NCBI RefSeq assembly: GCF_001570805.1
Contig: NZ_BCSJ01000018.1
Location: 124,001-188,000 of the forward strand
Reading direction: 5' to 3'
From: Brevibacterium epidermidis NBRC 14811
GTDB lineage: Bacteria > Actinomycetota > Actinomycetes > Actinomycetales > Brevibacteriaceae
Length of the DNA: 64,000 bases
Shown here: one piece after another, positions 9,956 to 18,663 of the stretch
Layout of the letters: every line of letters starts with the position of its first letter
Position numbering within the stretch: the stretch's first letter is position 1
Notes under the pieces: model-generated
The model's input: only the letters and a program-made list of their open reading frames with translations
The model's database searches: none
What the model was told of the DNA's origin: nothing
Made by a program: the position numbers and the translations under genes

Positions 9956-9998
9956 AACGGCAGAGGGCCGACCCAACCGGGTCGGCCCTCTGCCGTTT
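9956..9998. terminator. Rho-independent terminator between convergent genes
   Basis: An uninterrupted 19-bp stem (left arm 9956-9974, AACGGCAGAGGGCCGACCC) closes on a four-base AACC loop. The right arm ends in CGTTTCT. It sits 25 bases after the SpeE-like stop and 28 bases before the end of the leftward DUF4190 gene, so it can serve both. Confidence 0.9.
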
Positions 9999-10026
9999 CT
10001 CTGTCGGTGTTGTCTTCTTCTCGCGG

Positions 10027-10428
10027 TCAGCCGGCCATGAGGCTGGCCAGGCCGCCGACGATGCCGAAGGAGATTCCGAGTGCCCATCCGAGGACGAGGA
10101 GTCCGAGGAAGCCGAGGCCTAAGATGAAGCCCCATTTGCCCATCTCGTTGTCTCCGTACCCGGCTTCCTGTGAGCGCTTGCGCGCCATGTGACCGGTGAT
10201 GATGCCGATGACGGGTCCGATGAAGTTGAATCCGAGGAAGGTCGACAGGGTCGCCACGAGCGAGACGATGCCGAGCACCTTGCCCGGATCCTCCTCGGCG
10301 CGCTGGCCATAGCGGTTCTGGCTCTGGTAGCTCTGCGGTGCTTCGTACTGTCCGGTGGACGGGTGAGCGTACTGTCCCGCGGAGGGATGGTCGAACTGAT
10401 CCGGAGTCGGGGTGGGTGCTGCGTTCAT
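10027..10428 (-). CDS. DUF4190-type small membrane protein
   Basis: 133 residues: a hydrophilic N-terminus with the imperfect repeat HPSAGQYAHPSTGQYEAP, then two transmembrane helices (KVLGIVSLVATLSTFLGFNFIGPVIGIITGH and a C-terminal ILGLGFLGLLVLGWALG, given in part). The layout is that of actinobacterial DUF4190 proteins, of unknown function. I start at the ATG at 10428 because AAGGAGGT precedes it by seven bases; an in-frame upstream start at 10461 has no such site. Confidence 0.75.
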   Translation of the reverse strand: MNAAPTPTPDQFDHPSAGQYAHPSTGQYEAPQSYQSQNRYGQRAEEDPGKVLGIVSLVATLSTFLGFNFIGPVIGIITGHMARKRSQEAGYGDNEMGKWGFILGLGFLGLLVLGWALGISFGIVGGLASLMAG

Positions 10429-10570
10429 GGTGCTGACCTCCTTGGTAACGGCTGTTGACACCAGCCTAGGAAGACTTCACCGGACGCCGACAGGGACCAA
10501 TCCCCCGACCTGGAGGGGGTTTTCCCGACACTCCCCTGCCTCCGATCTCAGCGCAGGTGGGTGCCACCGA

Positions 10571-11161
10571 TCAGCGCACGTCGACGAGCGCATGGTCCTC
10601 TCGTCCCATGAGGTAGAGAAGCAGTTCAAGCGGTGCCCCGGTGATCGTCGCGGCCTCACCGCCGCCCTTCTTCCCCGCTGTGCGGGCACCGAAGCCCGGA
10701 GCTTCGATCGTCACGGGACCCTTCGCTTTCGCCGCGTAGGGCAGAAGCGCCACCTTCGTCTGTGCCCAGACGGTCGCGGTCTCTGCCTGCGACAGCCGGC
10801 GCGGAATCCATTCGATCGCGGCCCGGCGGATGTCTTCATGGTGGACGAGGAACTCGGTCGTGTTCATCACCGACTCCACTCCCGGCAGGGCACCCGGAGT
10901 CCATTTCGGCGGTGCGGCGACGAGTCCGAGCAGCCGGCTGAACGGCATCTCGGCGTACTCGTCTTCCTTCGCCTGCAGACGGTCGGAGAACTTCGGGATG
11001 AAGATGCCAGCGGCGGCCTGCGGGTGGCGTTCCCGGATGACGAGGTGAGTGGCAAGATCCCTGACGTTCCATCCCTCGCACAGTGTGGGGGCGTCTTCAC
11101 CCGCGCGGCGGGCGGAGTCGACGAGTCGCAGTCGTTCGGCGCGTGCCAGATTGTCTTTCAT
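10571..11161 (-). CDS. TIGR03085-type metal-binding protein (DinB/mycothiol-dependent isomerase superfamily)
   Basis: 196 residues with the superfamily landmarks: an N-terminal helix, then CEGWNVRDLATHLVIRE, where His pairs with later residues to bind metal, and FLVHHEDIRRA as the second metal motif. The fold is shared with maleylpyruvate isomerases and DinB proteins, which use mycothiol in Actinobacteria. The precise substrate is unknown. No operon partner is evident: a 109-base gap separates it from the DUF4190 gene and 83 bases separate it from the sirtuin gene. Confidence 0.82.
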   Translation of the reverse strand: MKDNLARAERLRLVDSARRAGEDAPTLCEGWNVRDLATHLVIRERHPQAAAGIFIPKFSDRLQAKEDEYAEMPFSRLLGLVAAPPKWTPGALPGVESVMNTTEFLVHHEDIRRAAIEWIPRRLSQAETATVWAQTKVALLPYAAKAKGPVTIEAPGFGARTAGKKGGGEAATITGAPLELLLYLMGREDHALVDVR

Positions 11162-11244
11162 ACCCGCCAGTCTTCCATCTCCGGCTTGGACTCGCCTGGA
11201 CGCTTCGTCATCTCACCGCCCGGTCGCTTCGCCGGCCTGTCACT

Positions 11245-12156
11245 TCACCGGCGGGCCCAGGTCGTGACGAAGTCGGCGACGCGGGAGATCGACCGGTAAT
11301 CGGCGAATTCGTCACCTCGGGTCGGCCCGTCGGTGACGATGACGACGGGTTTGCCCTCTTTTGCCGCCGTCCTGACGAATCGCAGACCGGACAGCACCGC
11401 CAGAGAGGAACCGAGCACCACGATGCCGGCGGCCTCGTCAGCGATCCGATTGGCCTGTTGGACCCTGGCCGCGGGGACGGAATCACCGAAGTAGACGACA
11501 TCGGGTTTGAGCAGTCCACCGCATTCGGGGCAGTCGAGGACGATGAAACCGGCGGTGTCCTCGAGTTCGACGTCGCCATCGGGTGCGGTTTCGACGTCGA
11601 TCGGGTCGATGCCGACTTCCTCGGCGAAATCCGGATTGAGCTCACTCAGTCTCCGCTGCACGAGATCACGGTCGAACAGGTGTCCGTTGCTCAGGCAGAT
11701 CACCCGGTCGAGGCTGCCGTGGAGATCGATGACGGGACTCGGCGCCGGCGCTCCGGAATCGTTTCCGCGTTCGGCGGCGACCGCCTCGGCGGCGGATTGG
11801 TGGAGGCCATCGACATTCTGGGTGATGATCCCGGCCACCGGCAGCTCGGCCAGGGCGAGGTGGGCTTGGTTCGGTTGGGTGCCGCGCATCCGCGGCCAGC
11901 CCATCCACGATCGCGCCCAGTACCTGGCGCGCTGATCGGGGTGGGAGAGGAAAGTCTGGATCGTCATCGGATTCCGCGGCGGGGAATCCGGTCCGCGGTA
12001 GTCGGGCACGCCTGAGTCCGTGCTCATTCCCGCCCCGGTGAGCACCGCCCAGTCCGCGTCGGAATAGGTCTCGGTGAGCACGTCGATGATCGCGGCATCG
12101 GGGTGGCTGGCTTCCGGACGCACACGTCCGCGCAGGGGGTCGAAGATGACTGCCAT
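11245..12156 (-). CDS. Sir2-family NAD-dependent protein deacylase
   Basis: 303 residues. The NAD-binding motifs are GAGMSTDSGVPDYRG (41-55), TQNVDGLH and the catalytic-His motif DLHGS. The zinc module normally has two Cys pairs. The second pair is present (DCPECGG), but the first reads CLSNGH, with Asn at the second Cys position, so one zinc ligand appears to be missing. Late NAD contacts (VLGSSLAVLSG) are intact. The enzyme would remove acetyl or longer acyl groups from protein lysines in the cytosol, and the overall sequence is closest to SIRT4-like class II forms. The start ATG at 12156 is preferred over upstream in-frame starts. Confidence 0.88.
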   Translation of the reverse strand: MAVIFDPLRGRVRPEASHPDAAIIDVLTETYSDADWAVLTGAGMSTDSGVPDYRGPDSPPRNPMTIQTFLSHPDQRARYWARSWMGWPRMRGTQPNQAHLALAELPVAGIITQNVDGLHQSAAEAVAAERGNDSGAPAPSPVIDLHGSLDRVICLSNGHLFDRDLVQRRLSELNPDFAEEVGIDPIDVETAPDGDVELEDTAGFIVLDCPECGGLLKPDVVYFGDSVPAARVQQANRIADEAAGIVVLGSSLAVLSGLRFVRTAAKEGKPVVIVTDGPTRGDEFADYRSISRVADFVTTWARR

Positions 12157-12214
12157 GGCTCCACTGTAGACATGGCAGCTGACGGAAGGCACCGGCCGGG
12201 GCTAGGGTGGGGCC

Positions 12215-12649
12215 ATGGTCAACGTTCTGCTCGTTCATCATTCCCCGTCCGCTGCGACGGTACGAATCGCCGAGGCGGCCGAGTCCGGACTGCGAATGCC
12301 CGAGCTCGGCGACATCGACGTCACCATCCGCCCGGCGCTGGAGGCAAGTGTTGCTGATGTGCTCGCCGCGGATGCCTATGTGCTCGGCACGACCGCGAAC
12401 TTCGGCTATATCTCCGGTGCCCTCAAGCACTTCTTCGACACCACCTATGACGCGGTGCGCGAACCGACCGCCGGCAGACCGTTCTCCTATTGGATCCACG
12501 GCGGCTACGACACGACCGGCGCCGAGACTGCTATGAAGCAGATCACGACGGGCCTGGGCTGGAAGCTCGCTTTCGATCCCCTCATCGTCACCGGCGAAGT
12601 CACAGACGCACACTTGGAGGAAGCCACGGAGCTGGCCGCCGTCAGGTAG
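12215..12649 (+). CDS. Flavodoxin-fold NAD(P)H-dependent FMN reductase-like protein
   Basis: 144 residues with a flavodoxin-like fold: VNVLLVHHSPSAATVRIA as the first strand and phosphate-binding loop, then ADAYVLGTTANFGYISGALKHFFD in two parts as the FMN-ring loop typical of flavodoxin/WrbA-like reductases, and WIHGGYDTTGAE near the end. It probably binds FMN and carries electrons to an unknown acceptor. It is divergent from the sirtuin gene (58 bases apart) and ends 24 bases before the operator region of the next operon. Confidence 0.75.
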   Translation: MVNVLLVHHSPSAATVRIAEAAESGLRMPELGDIDVTIRPALEASVADVLAADAYVLGTTANFGYISGALKHFFDTTYDAVREPTAGRPFSYWIHGGYDTTGAETAMKQITTGLGWKLAFDPLIVTGEVTDAHLEEATELAAVR

Positions 12650-12673
12650 TAATGGGGGAGTTTTTGGTGAAAG

Positions 12674-12720
12674 TACTTTCCAATATGGAAAGTAGTTGGT
12701 ACTGTGGAACTACTTCCACA
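12674..12720. promoter_or_regulatory. Two palindromic operators upstream of a membrane protein/regulator operon
   Basis: Site 1 (12674-12694) is TACTTTCCA, three bases, then TGGAAAGTA, a perfect 9-3-9 inverted repeat. Site 2 (12703-12720) is TGTGGAA-CTAC-TTCCACA, a perfect 7-4-7 repeat. Both share the half-site core GGAA/TTCC near TACT/AGTA. They lie just upstream of the ATG at 12747, consistent with binding by the winged-helix regulator encoded by the second gene and hence autorepression. Regulator binding is inferred. Confidence 0.65.
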
Positions 12721-12746
12721 GATCAACCTCATTCAAAGGAACCGAC

Positions 12747-13169
12747 ATGGACGCGAACCCCACCCCGCAGCAGGCTGCAGATCTCCTCAGCCAGGTCGAA
12801 GCGAACCAGTCCCAGGCGCGCAGCGGCGATGCGTGGCCTCTGGTCACACTGCTCTTCGTCCTCTCCGCCGGGCTCTCCGTCGGACTCATGGCCGTCGGCA
12901 CCATCGACGACAACACCACCCAGCTCATCATCGCCGGAGCCGGACTGAGCTGGATCATTCCCGCCCTGGTCGTCTATCTCGTCAAGGCCCTGTCCTGGAG
13001 CCGCCGCTCCACCGCCCTCCTGCTGACATGGCTGGGCGTCATCATCATCGCGTTCATCGTCGGCGTCATGGCCGATTCGTTCGCAGCCGGCGGTCCGATC
13101 CCGTTCATCGCCGCAGGACTACTATGGGTCGCCGCCCCGGTCTTCTCCCTGCTGGCCCTGCGCCGCTGA
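12747..13169 (+). CDS. Four-helix membrane protein of unknown function
   Basis: 140 residues with four predicted membrane helices (starting near 32, 61, 88 and 115) after a short charged N-terminus. The family is not recognised. AAAGGA precedes the ATG at 12747. It is followed after 13 bases by a winged-helix regulator, a pairing common in actinobacteria where the regulator controls its own operon. The tandem operators upstream support that reading. Its expression is therefore probably induced by a signal sensed by the regulator, unknown here. Confidence 0.72.
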   Translation: MDANPTPQQAADLLSQVEANQSQARSGDAWPLVTLLFVLSAGLSVGLMAVGTIDDNTTQLIIAGAGLSWIIPALVVYLVKALSWSRRSTALLLTWLGVIIIAFIVGVMADSFAAGGPIPFIAAGLLWVAAPVFSLLALRR

Positions 13170-13182
13170 GGAGGGACCGACG

Positions 13183-13545
13183 ATGACTGCGAAACAGAAC
13201 TCCGCGACCGAACCAGAGGACGCGCACACCGAAGACGAGGCAATCCCCCACCTCGGAGATTCTCTGACCCGGCTCGAACCGGAGCTGAACAACCCCACGA
13301 GGCTCGGCATCGTCTCGAGCCTGAAGAACCGGGACAAGGCCGAGTTCAAACTGCTGCGCGACAGCCTCGGCGTCTCCGATTCCGTGCTCTCCCGGCACAT
13401 CACCGCACTCGAGAAGGCCGGAATGATCGAGGTGAAGAAGGGGTACGTGGGCAAACGCCCGCGCACCTGGGTCTCGATCAGCAAAGACGGGAACAGCCGC
13501 CTCGAGGCACACATCCAAGCATTGCGGGAACTGGCCGGAGCATAA
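13183..13545 (+). CDS. Winged-helix transcriptional regulator (MarR/ArsR-like, HTH_34 type)
   Basis: 120 residues. After an acidic, probably disordered 25-residue N-terminus there is a compact winged helix: NNPTRLGIVSSLK, AEFKLLRDSLGVSDSVLSRH as helix-turn-helix (written in part), ALEKAGMIEVKKGYVG with the wing KRPRTWVSIS. This matches the single-domain transcriptional regulators that sit beside small membrane proteins. No metal-binding Cys cluster is present, so it is not a typical ArsR metal sensor. Likely autoregulatory through the palindromes at 12674-12720. Confidence 0.82.
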   Translation: MTAKQNSATEPEDAHTEDEAIPHLGDSLTRLEPELNNPTRLGIVSSLKNRDKAEFKLLRDSLGVSDSVLSRHITALEKAGMIEVKKGYVGKRPRTWVSISKDGNSRLEAHIQALRELAGA

Positions 13546-13615
13546 CCCCGTAGATCACTGTTCCCCCTGGTGAGAAGATCGGCTAGGGTGATGGAAACCG
13601 ATGCAGGGAGGCATG

Positions 13616-15022
13616 ATGACCACACCGACGAGCACCGAGATCCCGTTCCTCGAACTCCACGAAGTCTCAACTCTCATCCGCACCAGGCAATTGTCCTCCC
13701 GTGAGGTCACCGAGGCGATGCTCGAACGCATCGAGCGACTCGAACCCCGACTGCAGGCCTTCGCCACGGTCATGGCCGAATCCGCCCTCGCCGAGGCCGA
13801 CCGCGCCGATGCGCTCCTGTCCCGCGGGAACTGGCTCGGCGATCTGCACGGTGTCCCCGTGGCGGTGAAGGACCTCGCGAACACCCACGACGCACCGACC
13901 GGTGCAGGCACCACGATCCATGCGGACTTCCGCCCCGACTTCGATGCCACCGTCGTCGCTCGACTGCGAACCGCCGGAGCCGTCATCCTCGGCAAACTGC
14001 GCCTGACCGAAGGGGCGTTCACCGGTCACCATCCGGACCTTCCGACCCCGGTCAATCCGTGGGATGCCGACACCTGGTCGGGCGTCTCCTCCTCGGGATC
14101 CGGTGTGGCCACCGCGGCCGGACTCTGCTTCGCCTCTCTCGGTTCGGACACCGGCGGCTCGATCCGCCTTCCGTCCTCAGCCAATGGCGTCACGGGACTC
14201 AAACCGACCTGGGGCCGGGTCTCCCGCCACGGCATCTTCGCACTCGCTCCCAGCCTCGATCACATCGGGCCGATGACCCGCAGCTCCCGTGATGCCGCGA
14301 TCGTGCTGCGGGCCATCGCCGGCCACGATCCGGCCGATCCCACCTCGTCACTCGAACCGGTGCCTGACTACCCCAATGTGCTGCACGTCGACCGGGCCCC
14401 GGTCGTCGGATTCGACCGCACCCTGGCCGAAGAGCACTTCGACGCCGCGACGAACGCGATGCTCGAAGACACCGTCGAGACGATCACCGGAATGGGGTGG
14501 CGGGTCCTCGATGTCGAGACACCCAACATGGAGGCCGCGGCCCAGGAGTGGACGGCCCTGTGCGGAGTCGAGACCGCCGGCGTCCACTCGAAGACGTACC
14601 CGGCCCGAGCGGACGAATACGGTCCCGACCTGTCCGGTCTCATCGATATCGGGCGCGGACTCTCCGCCGTCGACTACCACCGTCTGCTCGAATCACGTCG
14701 GGACTTCACCGGCCGCATGCGCGCTCTCATGGCCGATATCGATCTGCTCCTGCTGCCGGGCATCGGCGTCGCCTCACCGACGATCGCCCAGATGGCGAAT
14801 CTGGGATCCGACCAGAAGCTGTTCGCTGCGGTGACCGTGCCGACGGCTCCGATCGACAACTGCGGAATGCCGTCGATCACTCTGCCCGCAGGGTTCACCG
14901 ACCGGGGCACTCCCCTGGCTGCACAGTTCGTCGGCGGTGACTTCGCCGAACCCTTGGTCCTGGCCGCCGGTCACGCCTTCCAGCAGGTCACGGACCACCA
15001 CACCCGTCACCCGGCACTATAG
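13616..15022 (+). CDS. Amidase signature family enzyme
   Basis: 468 residues with the Ser-cisSer-Lys triad region of the amidase signature family: VAVKDLANTH (Lys), SSSGSGVATAAG and GSDTGGSIRLPSS (the two Ser motifs). The closest members are amidase/GatA-like hydrolases. No gatB or gatC neighbour is present, so it is more likely a catabolic amidase than the tRNA amidotransferase. It acts in the cytosol; the substrate is unknown. The start at 13616 is placed behind GGGAGG with a four-base gap; ATGs at 13601 and 13613 are in frame and possible. Confidence 0.86.
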   Translation: MTTPTSTEIPFLELHEVSTLIRTRQLSSREVTEAMLERIERLEPRLQAFATVMAESALAEADRADALLSRGNWLGDLHGVPVAVKDLANTHDAPTGAGTTIHADFRPDFDATVVARLRTAGAVILGKLRLTEGAFTGHHPDLPTPVNPWDADTWSGVSSSGSGVATAAGLCFASLGSDTGGSIRLPSSANGVTGLKPTWGRVSRHGIFALAPSLDHIGPMTRSSRDAAIVLRAIAGHDPADPTSSLEPVPDYPNVLHVDRAPVVGFDRTLAEEHFDAATNAMLEDTVETITGMGWRVLDVETPNMEAAAQEWTALCGVETAGVHSKTYPARADEYGPDLSGLIDIGRGLSAVDYHRLLESRRDFTGRMRALMADIDLLLLPGIGVASPTIAQMANLGSDQKLFAAVTVPTAPIDNCGMPSITLPAGFTDRGTPLAAQFVGGDFAEPLVLAAGHAFQQVTDHHTRHPAL

Positions 15023-15037
15023 GAGCAGCGCCGCGGC

Positions 15038-15703
15038 TCACTTCGCCGCGTTGCGGGACACCATCTCCGTGATCCAGGTCGGGGCGAAGGGCGAGGTGCA
15101 GCCGGGCGAAGTCGGGTAGTCGCGGAGCACGCCGAGGCGCTCACCGATGTCGATGGCACGTTTCCGCAGATCCGGGTTCTCGATGCCGATATAGGACAAC
15201 GTCTCGTTCATCGCCCACTGCAGACGTTCGGGGGCCTCGGCCATCTCGGCCTCGATCGTGTCCAGCAAACCGGACAAGTCTAGGCCTTCGGGTTTCTTAT
15301 TGACCCGTTCGCTCGTCAGTGCCCAGCCGGCGGAAGCGACGACCGGATCGGGATCGTCCATCCACGACTGACGCAGCGCCTCGGCGTGGGGCGACTTCTT
15401 GACGATGTAGCTGACCAGCCAGCCGTGGACCTTCGGGAGTCGGGAGTCACGCAGCATCTCATCGAGCTGTGCTTCGCTCCAGGCCTTCGGGCGCATGATG
15501 AGGATCGCGACGAGGCGGGCCGCAGTGTCACCAGTTGCCCAGAGCTCGCCGGCGAGTTCGTCGTTCTTCTTCAGGTCCTTCGCCACAGCCCGCAGCTTCG
15601 TCAGGTTGACCGCGTGGTCGTCGCCGTGGCGGGCGTTGACGGCGCGGATCTTCTCGTCCTCGAGCGAGGCCAGGGTGGCGAGCACCTCGGTGCTGGTGGT
15701 CAT
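15038..15703 (-). CDS. DNA alkylation repair (AlkD-like) HEAT-repeat protein
   Basis: 221 residues, all alpha-helical, with the DNA_alkylation (AlkC/AlkD) family pattern: NLTKLRAVAKDLKKNDELAGELW near 33-55 (given as parts), ARLVAILIMRPKAWS, VHGWLVSYIVKKSPHA and WALTSERVNKK. AlkD-type proteins excise N3- and N7-alkyl purines using a HEAT-repeat scaffold. Catalysis cannot be proven by eye. AGGAGGAC precedes the ATG. It shares direction with the FUSC gene upstream, separated by 15 bases, and may be co-transcribed with it. Confidence 0.8.
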   Translation of the reverse strand: MTTSTEVLATLASLEDEKIRAVNARHGDDHAVNLTKLRAVAKDLKKNDELAGELWATGDTAARLVAILIMRPKAWSEAQLDEMLRDSRLPKVHGWLVSYIVKKSPHAEALRQSWMDDPDPVVASAGWALTSERVNKKPEGLDLSGLLDTIEAEMAEAPERLQWAMNETLSYIGIENPDLRKRAIDIGERLGVLRDYPTSPGCTSPFAPTWITEMVSRNAAK

Positions 15704-15718
15704 GGTGTCCTCCTAGGG

Positions 15719-16888
15719 TCAGTCGTCGTCATCGGCATGCGGCGAGGCATCGATTTCGGCGCGCGTCCTCTTCACACTGCGGAAGCCGACGATGACGACG
15801 ATCATGCCGACGACGGCGCCGATGACGGTTTCGATGGCACGGGAGGCCAGCAGCTCCGGAACCGGGTGCGGGCTGCCGATCTGGGTCATGAGCAGTGCCA
15901 ACGGAGTGATGAAGAGCAGAGCCACCGAATAGTTGCGCAGCACGTAGATCTCGGCGAGGAACTGCAGCAGGATCACCCAGACCACCAGCTGCCACGCCTC
16001 GGTAGGGAACGACAGCAGGAACGCGGTGACGATCACGCCCAGCAGCGTTCCGACCACACGGTGGACGCCGCGTTTGAGACGGGCCGACCGACCGGGCGGG
16101 GTGATCGGTGCGACCGCAGCGACCATCGCCCAATAGCTGTGGGACAGCAGCGGCAGCACATCGATGAGCAGGGTGCCGAGAACTCCGGCGATGAGCGGGG
16201 CGATCGTGAATCGGGCGGCGTGGGCGGCCAGATCGGACTTGCCCACCGGTGACAGCCCGACCCGCACATAGGTCTCCTTATCCGGAGGCATGCGTTCGCC
16301 GGCATAGTGGGCGAGCGCTCCGAGACCGATGCACACCAGCGCCGAGGCGGCCGCCACACCCATTGCCACCGGCACCGATGCGCCGCCCGGAATGGATCCG
16401 ACGGCTCCCGTGGCGAAGATGAAGAAGATCGACCCGCCGGGTTTGAGCCGGAAGCGCAAGGCGATGGCCGCACCCGCACCGGACACGAGCGAGGTGATGA
16501 CGACGAGCACCCAGACCGAAGCTCCGAGGCTGCTGAGCAGGGCGCCGATGCCCACGCAGACGACGAGGACGGCGGCTGCGATCGACTGTCGTCTGGTCCG
16601 CGATCGTGGGGATTCGAAGCGTGCGTAGATGCCGGTGAAGGCGCCGAAGGCGGCATAGACGGCGAGGTCGAGGCGGTCGATTCCGAGCAGCACGAGGAGT
16701 GGGATAGCGACTCCCAGGGCGATGCGGAACGCGGGAATATGGTCGCGTTCGCCCGGTGGGATGCGGAAGAACTCCTGCAGGTGGCTCAAACGGGTTCGGC
16801 CTCTTTCGACATCGGGAACGGACCCCGGTGACGGGATCGCTGAGATGGGGTGGTGAGCTGAGCGCTCCCGTCGATCGTAGTCCGCCAT
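15719..16888 (-). CDS. FUSC-family membrane protein (aromatic-acid exporter-like)
   Basis: About 389 residues with around ten membrane helices in two blocks (residues roughly 45-200 and 220-375 counted from the 16888 start), as in FUSC-domain exporters such as AaeB/YccS relatives. The conserved SYWAMVAAVAPITPPG and HRVVGTLLGV stretches are typical of FUSC_2. It probably exports aromatic or other small acids. The C-terminus is acidic. The start is uncertain: a TTG at 16927 would add 13 residues, and neither start has a good ribosome site. It lies 15 bases upstream of the AlkD-like gene. Confidence 0.82.
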   Translation of the reverse strand: MADYDRRERSAHHPISAIPSPGSVPDVERGRTRLSHLQEFFRIPPGERDHIPAFRIALGVAIPLLVLLGIDRLDLAVYAAFGAFTGIYARFESPRSRTRRQSIAAAVLVVCVGIGALLSSLGASVWVLVVITSLVSGAGAAIALRFRLKPGGSIFFIFATGAVGSIPGGASVPVAMGVAAASALVCIGLGALAHYAGERMPPDKETYVRVGLSPVGKSDLAAHAARFTIAPLIAGVLGTLLIDVLPLLSHSYWAMVAAVAPITPPGRSARLKRGVHRVVGTLLGVIVTAFLLSFPTEAWQLVVWVILLQFLAEIYVLRNYSVALLFITPLALLMTQIGSPHPVPELLASRAIETVIGAVVGMIVVIVGFRSVKRTRAEIDASPHADDDD

Positions 16889-16976
16889 CGGTGCGTACGA
16901 ATGTCTTCTGCCGACAGGAGTGATCAACCTCGCTCACCGAGGCGGCCGATCGAGACCGTGATCACCGTCGTCTCGG

Positions 16977-18176
16977 TCACGGCAGGTGCCCCTGCCCCGA
17001 CCGAACGCGTGCCGCCTGCCGGTTGAGATGGTCGCGTTCGGCAAGGCTGCCGGCCCGTTCGGCGGCCCGTGCGTAGAGGTCGGCGGCCCGCTGTGACTCC
17101 CCTGCCCGCTCGCGCAGGTGCGCTTCGACGGCGAAGTACCGGGGCAGCCCCTCATCGAGGGCACGAAGTTCGGCCAGGCCCGCCCTTGGACCGTCGGCCT
17201 CCCCGATGGCCACGGCACGGTTGAGTCGCACAATCGGCGTATCGCGCAGGGCCAGCAGTTCGTCGTACCACTCCACGATCTGCACCCAGTCGGTGTCCTC
17301 GACCGTCTGCGCATCGGCGTGGAGTGCCGCGATGGCGGCCTGTGCCTGATATTGGCCGAGTTCGTCCCGACCAAGCGCTGCCTGCAGGATTTCGATGCCC
17401 TCGACGATGAGTCGTCGATCCCACAGGGTGCGGTCCTGATCGGCCAGCGCGATGAGGCGACCGTCGGCGCCGAAACGGGCGTCGCGGCGGGCGTGGTGGA
17501 GGAGCATGAGGGCGAGCAGTCCGTCCACCTCGGCGGAGTCGATCACGGTCCGCAGGCTGCGGGTCAGTCGGATCGCCTCGGCGACGAGGTCGACCTCGCC
17601 CGAGTGTCCTTCGTTGAACACGAGGTAGAGGGTGGTGAGCACCGAGGACAGGTCGCCGGGTCGGTTGAGCCGGGACCCTGCGATTGTGGATTTCGCCCGG
17701 CTGATGCGCTGGGCCATCGTCGACTCGGGCACCATATAGGCTGCGGCGATCTGCTTCGTCGTCAGTCCGCCCACCGCCCGCAGGGTCAGGGCCACCGCCG
17801 AGGCGGGGCTGAGGTCGGGATGGGCGCAGAGGATGTAGAGGTCGAGGGTGTCATCGGCGTTCGGGACGCCGTCCGTCCCGGGTTCGGACGAGGTTCCGGG
17901 CTCGGCGAGAGTGGCGGCCATGACCCGTTCCTCGCGTTTCATCCGCGATCCTTCAGATCGCACGATGTCGAGGAACTTCCGCCACGCCACCGTCACGAGC
18001 CAGCCCCGCCGGTCACGGGGCGGGTCGGACCGCCACGATCGCAGGGCTTCGATGAGCGCGTCCTGAACGGCATCCTCGGCGGTCGCGAAGTCTGCTCCAC
18101 GACTGACGAGGATGCCGATCACGGCGGGGACGAGCTCACGCAGCTCCGCCTCGGCGAGGGGATCCGGATCGGTCAT
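16977..18176 (-). CDS. ECF42-group RNA polymerase sigma factor
   Basis: 399 residues: sigma region 2 (FATAEDAVQDALIEALRSW), region 4 (LTTKQIAAAYMVPESTMAQRISRAK, given in part as KQIAAAYMVPE) and a long C-terminal DUF6596/TPR-like extension (about 190-399) that defines the ECF42 group. These sigma factors pair with DGPF/YCII proteins and have no anti-sigma factor; the C-terminal extension is needed for activity. GGAG lies six bases before the ATG at 18176. It follows the YCII gene by 24 bases in the same direction, so both probably share the promoter at 18664-18690. Confidence 0.92.
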   Translation of the reverse strand: MTDPDPLAEAELRELVPAVIGILVSRGADFATAEDAVQDALIEALRSWRSDPPRDRRGWLVTVAWRKFLDIVRSEGSRMKREERVMAATLAEPGTSSEPGTDGVPNADDTLDLYILCAHPDLSPASAVALTLRAVGGLTTKQIAAAYMVPESTMAQRISRAKSTIAGSRLNRPGDLSSVLTTLYLVFNEGHSGEVDLVAEAIRLTRSLRTVIDSAEVDGLLALMLLHHARRDARFGADGRLIALADQDRTLWDRRLIVEGIEILQAALGRDELGQYQAQAAIAALHADAQTVEDTDWVQIVEWYDELLALRDTPIVRLNRAVAIGEADGPRAGLAELRALDEGLPRYFAVEAHLRERAGESQRAADLYARAAERAGSLAERDHLNRQAARVRSGQGHLP

Positions 18177-18200
18177 CGCGGACTCCGTTCGCGTCCCTGA

Positions 18201-18608
18201 TCATTCGTCCACGCTGGGTGCGTGGTCGAGGAAGGGGCGCAGTTCGAGCCATTCGTTGATCGGCTCTCCTCCCTTGCCCGGTGCGGCGGACAGCTCACCG
18301 GCGAGTTCGAGGGCGCGGTCGTAGCTGTCGACGTCGATGGCCATCCAGCCGGCGATGAGGTCCTTCGTCTCGGGGAAGGGGCCGTCGGTGACCGGAGGCT
18401 TGCCCGGTCCGCCGGACTGGACGAAGGTGCCCTCCGGGGACAGCGCCTGGGCGTCGACGAATTCGCCGGATTCCTTGAGCTTGTCGGCGAAGGCGTTCAT
18501 ATACGCCACGTGCGCGTCGACCTCCTCGGGACTCCACTGGTCCATCGGCGCGTAGTCCATGTACTGCGCGGGCATCCGATAGTGCTTGAGCATGAGGTAC
18601 TTGGCCAT
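18201..18608 (-). CDS. YCII/DGPF-domain protein partnered with ECF42 sigma factor
   Basis: 135 residues of the YCII-related family with the diagnostic DGPF motif (VTDGPFPETKDLIAGW). The ferredoxin-like dimeric fold may be an enzyme or sensor; no reaction is established. It is the first gene of the two-gene operon with the ECF42 sigma factor. AAGGAGA precedes the ATG at 18608 by five bases. ECF42 systems often have one or more DGPF partners, and a second one is encoded at 23929-24354. Confidence 0.88.
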   Translation of the reverse strand: MAKYLMLKHYRMPAQYMDYAPMDQWSPEEVDAHVAYMNAFADKLKESGEFVDAQALSPEGTFVQSGGPGKPPVTDGPFPETKDLIAGWMAIDVDSYDRALELAGELSAAPGKGGEPINEWLELRPFLDHAPSVDE

Positions 18609-18663
18609 GATGGTCTCCTTGTCTCGTGTCGCTCGCACGGGTTGTGCTCGCTGACATCACTGG

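Noticed and set aside
10502..10524. CCCCC/GGGGG hairpin with TTTT upstream of the DUF4190 gene as a terminator
   Set aside because: Its T-run is on the plus strand, while both flanking genes read leftwards, so it does not fit as their terminator.
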